5,754 nt of DNA. It comes from Gaiellales bacterium (GTDB taxonomy: Bacteria; Actinomycetota; Thermoleophilia; Gaiellales; F1-60-MAGs149). Under the pieces are notes generated by a model. The model worked only from the letters and a program-made list of their open reading frames with translations, made no database searches and was not told the origin of the DNA. This document shows, piece by piece, positions 4,431-5,754 of this stretch. Within the stretch, counting starts at the first letter, position 1, and each line of letters begins with the position of its first letter. The stretch spans positions 1 to 5,754 of the forward strand of contig JAURLF010000206.1 in NCBI GenBank assembly GCA_030831375.1, given 5' to 3'. Position numbers and translations under genes: made by a program.

Positions 4431-5027
4431 GTGCTGCCCCCCTCCGCCGAGGCGCTGGTCCGCGAGCTGACGCGGCTGCCCGGCGTCGGGCGGCGCTCCG
4501 CACAGCGGCTCGCCGTGCACCTCCTGCGCGTGCCGGAGGCGGACGCGCTCGGCCTCGCGGAGGCGATCCGGTCGGCCCGCGAGCGGATCCGCCCGTGCCC
4601 CGAGTGCTTCGGCTTCGCCGAGGACGGCCTCTGCCCGATCTGCGCCGACACGCGTCGCGACGAGACGCTCCTGTGCGTCGTCGAGGCCCCGCAGGACGTC
4701 GACCCGATCGAGCGCTCCGGCGCCTTCCGGGGCCGCTACCACGTGCTGGGCGGCGCGCTCTCACCGCTCGACGGGGTCGACCCGGAGGACCTCACCATCG
4801 ACCGGCTCGTCGAGCGCGTGCGCGCCGGCGGCGTGCGAGAGGTGATCATCGCCACCAACCCGACGATGACGGGCGAGGCGACGGCCGCCTACATCGCGGG
4901 CCTGATCGGCGCCGACACGCGCGTCACGCGGCTGGCCAGCGGCCTGCCCGTCGGCGGCGACCTCGAGTTCGCCGACGAGGTCACCCTCGGCCGCGCCCTC
5001 GAGGGGCGCCGCGCGATCGACGCCTGA
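4431..5027 (+). CDS. recR: Recombination mediator protein RecR
   Basis: RecR acts with RecO (and RecF) to load RecA on SSB-coated single-stranded DNA during gap repair. The 198-residue product has family length and order: a helix-hairpin-helix with LPGVGRRSAQRLAVHLL (16-32), a four-cysteine zinc site C56, C59, C68 and C71 (CPEC and CPIC), and a Toprim domain with LCVVEAPQDV (81-90) and ATNPTMTGEATAAYI (141-155). The conserved SGLPVGGDLEFADEVTLGRAL follows (170-190). GTG at 4431 gives the expected short N-terminus (MLPPSAEALVREL). It lies 7 nt after the ybaB stop without a strong Shine-Dalgarno, so translation is probably coupled within the dnaX-ybaB-recR operon. One oddity: where many RecRs read EGEAT, this one reads TGEAT (T147). 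Confidence 0.97.
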   Translation: MLPPSAEALVRELTRLPGVGRRSAQRLAVHLLRVPEADALGLAEAIRSARERIRPCPECFGFAEDGLCPICADTRRDETLLCVVEAPQDVDPIERSGAFRGRYHVLGGALSPLDGVDPEDLTIDRLVERVRAGGVREVIIATNPTMTGEATAAYIAGLIGADTRVTRLASGLPVGGDLEFADEVTLGRALEGRRAIDA

Positions 5028-5034
5028 CCTCGTC

Positions 5035-5053
5035 CGGAGGCCCCCGGCCTCTG
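5035..5053 (+). terminator. Hairpin after recR, upstream of aspartokinase
   Basis: CGGAGGCC (5035-5042), loop CCC, GGCCTCTG (5046-5053) forms an 8-bp stem with one G-U pair, starting 8 nt after the recR stop. It has no T tract. It could end the dnaX-ybaB-recR transcript as a U-less terminator. It directly abuts the possible aspartokinase -10 element. Confidence 0.45.
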
Positions 5054-5054
5054 C

Positions 5055-5060
5055 AACCAT
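5055..5060 (+). promoter_or_regulatory. Possible extended -10 element before aspartokinase
   Basis: AACCAT has the conserved A and T of a -10 box but A instead of the first T. It is preceded by TG one base away (TGC-AACCAT), as in extended -10 promoters. The aspartokinase ATG is 9 nt downstream and has no adjacent Shine-Dalgarno. This is weaker than the other boxes, and read-through from recR is a fair alternative. Confidence 0.25.
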
Positions 5061-5069
5061 GCGGGTCCG

Positions 5070-5754
5070 ATGAGCGCCCAGCCCGATCAGGACTTCGACA
5101 CCGTCGTGATGAAGTTCGGCGGCTCGTCCGTCGCCGACGCCGACAAGATCAAGAACGTCGCGCGCCGCATGGTCGCGATGCGCGAGCGCGGCAAGCGCGT
5201 CGTCGGCACGGTCTCCGCGATGGGCAAGACGACCGACGGCCTGATCGAGCTCGCCAACCAGGTCTCCGGCGACCCCGTCGGACGCGAGATGGACATGCTG
5301 CTGTCGACGGGCGAGCGCATCTCCTGCGCACTGGTCGCGATGGCGATCCACGACCTCGGCTACGAGGCCGTCTCCCTGACCGGCTCCCAGGCCGGCATCG
5401 AGACGGACGCCGCGCACACGAAGGCGAAGATCACGAAGATCCGCGCCGACCGCGTCGTGGAGGCGCTCGACCAGGGCCGGATCGTGCTCGTCGCCGGCTT
5501 CCAGGGCGTGTCGCCCGAGACGCGCGATGTGACCACCCTCGGCCGCGGCGGCTCCGACGCGACCGCGGTCGCGCTCGCCGCCGCGCTCGGCGCGGCCTGC
5601 GAGATCTACTCGGACGTGGCCGGCGTCTACAGCGCCGACCCGCGCATCGTCCCGGACGCCCGCAAGCAGCCGCGGATCTCGTACGACGAGATGCTCGAGA
5701 TGTCGGCGTCGGGCGCGAAGGTGCTGATGCTGCGCTCGGTGGAGCTGGCCCGCA
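5070..5754 (+). CDS. ask: Aspartate kinase, N-terminal catalytic part (3' partial)
   Basis: Aspartokinase phosphorylates L-aspartate with ATP, the first step towards lysine, threonine, methionine and, in many Gram-positives, diaminopimelate for the cell wall. The 228 codons in the window stay open to the edge and cover most of the amino-acid-kinase domain: KFGGSS (15-20), VGTVSAMGKTTD, the substrate segment MLLSTGERISCALVAMAI, LTGSQAGIETD, VLVAGFQGVS, TTLGRGGSDATAVALAAALGA, CEIYSDVAGVYSADPRIV and EMLEMSASGAKVLMLRSVELAR. The pattern resembles the lysine/threonine-sensitive actinobacterial type, but the regulatory ACT domains lie beyond the window, so feedback behaviour cannot be read. ATG at 5070 is chosen because it begins just before the first beta strand; the ATG at 5059 is out of frame. 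The gene follows recR after 42 nt, with a hairpin between. Confidence 0.96.
   Translation, partial: MSAQPDQDFDTVVMKFGGSSVADADKIKNVARRMVAMRERGKRVVGTVSAMGKTTDGLIELANQVSGDPVGREMDMLLSTGERISCALVAMAIHDLGYEAVSLTGSQAGIETDAAHTKAKITKIRADRVVEALDQGRIVLVAGFQGVSPETRDVTTLGRGGSDATAVALAAALGAACEIYSDVAGVYSADPRIVPDARKQPRISYDEMLEMSASGAKVLMLRSVELAR

Noticed and set aside
2690..4651. A 653-codon open frame on the minus strand over dnaX, ybaB and recR
   Set aside because: It is antisense to three well-recognised genes, very rich in Ser/Arg/Ala as expected from GC-rich shadow frames, and shows no family resemblance.
1..5754. CRISPR arrays, IS ends, tRNAs, phage or toxin-antitoxin genes
   Set aside because: I saw no spaced direct repeats, transposase, cloverleaf or matching gene pair on either strand.

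Overview
The window is very GC-rich, with strong G/C bias at third codon positions. It reads as chromosomal housekeeping DNA from a high-GC actinobacterium. A deep-branching group such as Thermoleophilia/Solirubrobacterales is my guess and is not proven. Support comes from three things: a long SRP RNA that keeps the Alu domain, placed just before dnaX-ybaB-recR; an aspartokinase gene after recR, as in the wider neighbourhood of several actinobacteria; and several gene starts with no Shine-Dalgarno but a TAnnnT box 6-7 nt upstream, the signature of leaderless mRNAs.

Layout. Positions 3-209 (+) hold the last 68 codons of a cation diffusion facilitator transporter. Its stop codon overlaps, on the opposite strand, the stop of a non-haem ferritin gene (206-745, -), whose ferroxidase residues are complete. 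Upstream of ferritin on the same strand is a 73-codon unknown gene (793-1014, -) with a clear RBS. A 127-bp divergent intergenic region separates it from an unknown protein with two membrane segments (1142-1978, +). Next come the SRP RNA gene (about 1999-2273, +), then dnaX (2325-4121), ybaB/ebfC (4118-4423) and recR (4431-5027) as a tight operon. The 5' part of aspartokinase (5070 to the window edge) closes the window.

How the genes work together. The left part suggests metal handling: a metal exporter facing an iron-storage ferritin. Their pairing may be no more than adjacency. The centre is the classical SRP RNA-dnaX-ybaB-recR block. It joins the RNA core of co-translational protein targeting with the replicative clamp-loader subunit, a small nucleoid-associated protein and a recombinational repair factor. 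Aspartokinase starts the lysine/threonine/methionine branch of amino-acid synthesis.

Regulatory texture. Several starts (ferritin, the membrane protein, dnaX, less clearly aspartokinase) carry a -10-like box just before the start codon. Short perfect GC hairpins without U tracts sit just upstream of the ferritin, dnaX and aspartokinase boxes. I see no mobile element, CRISPR array, tRNA, phage gene or defence system. I do not think the window holds an undescribed multi-gene system. The items most worth a second look are the promoter/hairpin architecture, the small unknown gene, the membrane protein, and one unusual residue in RecR.
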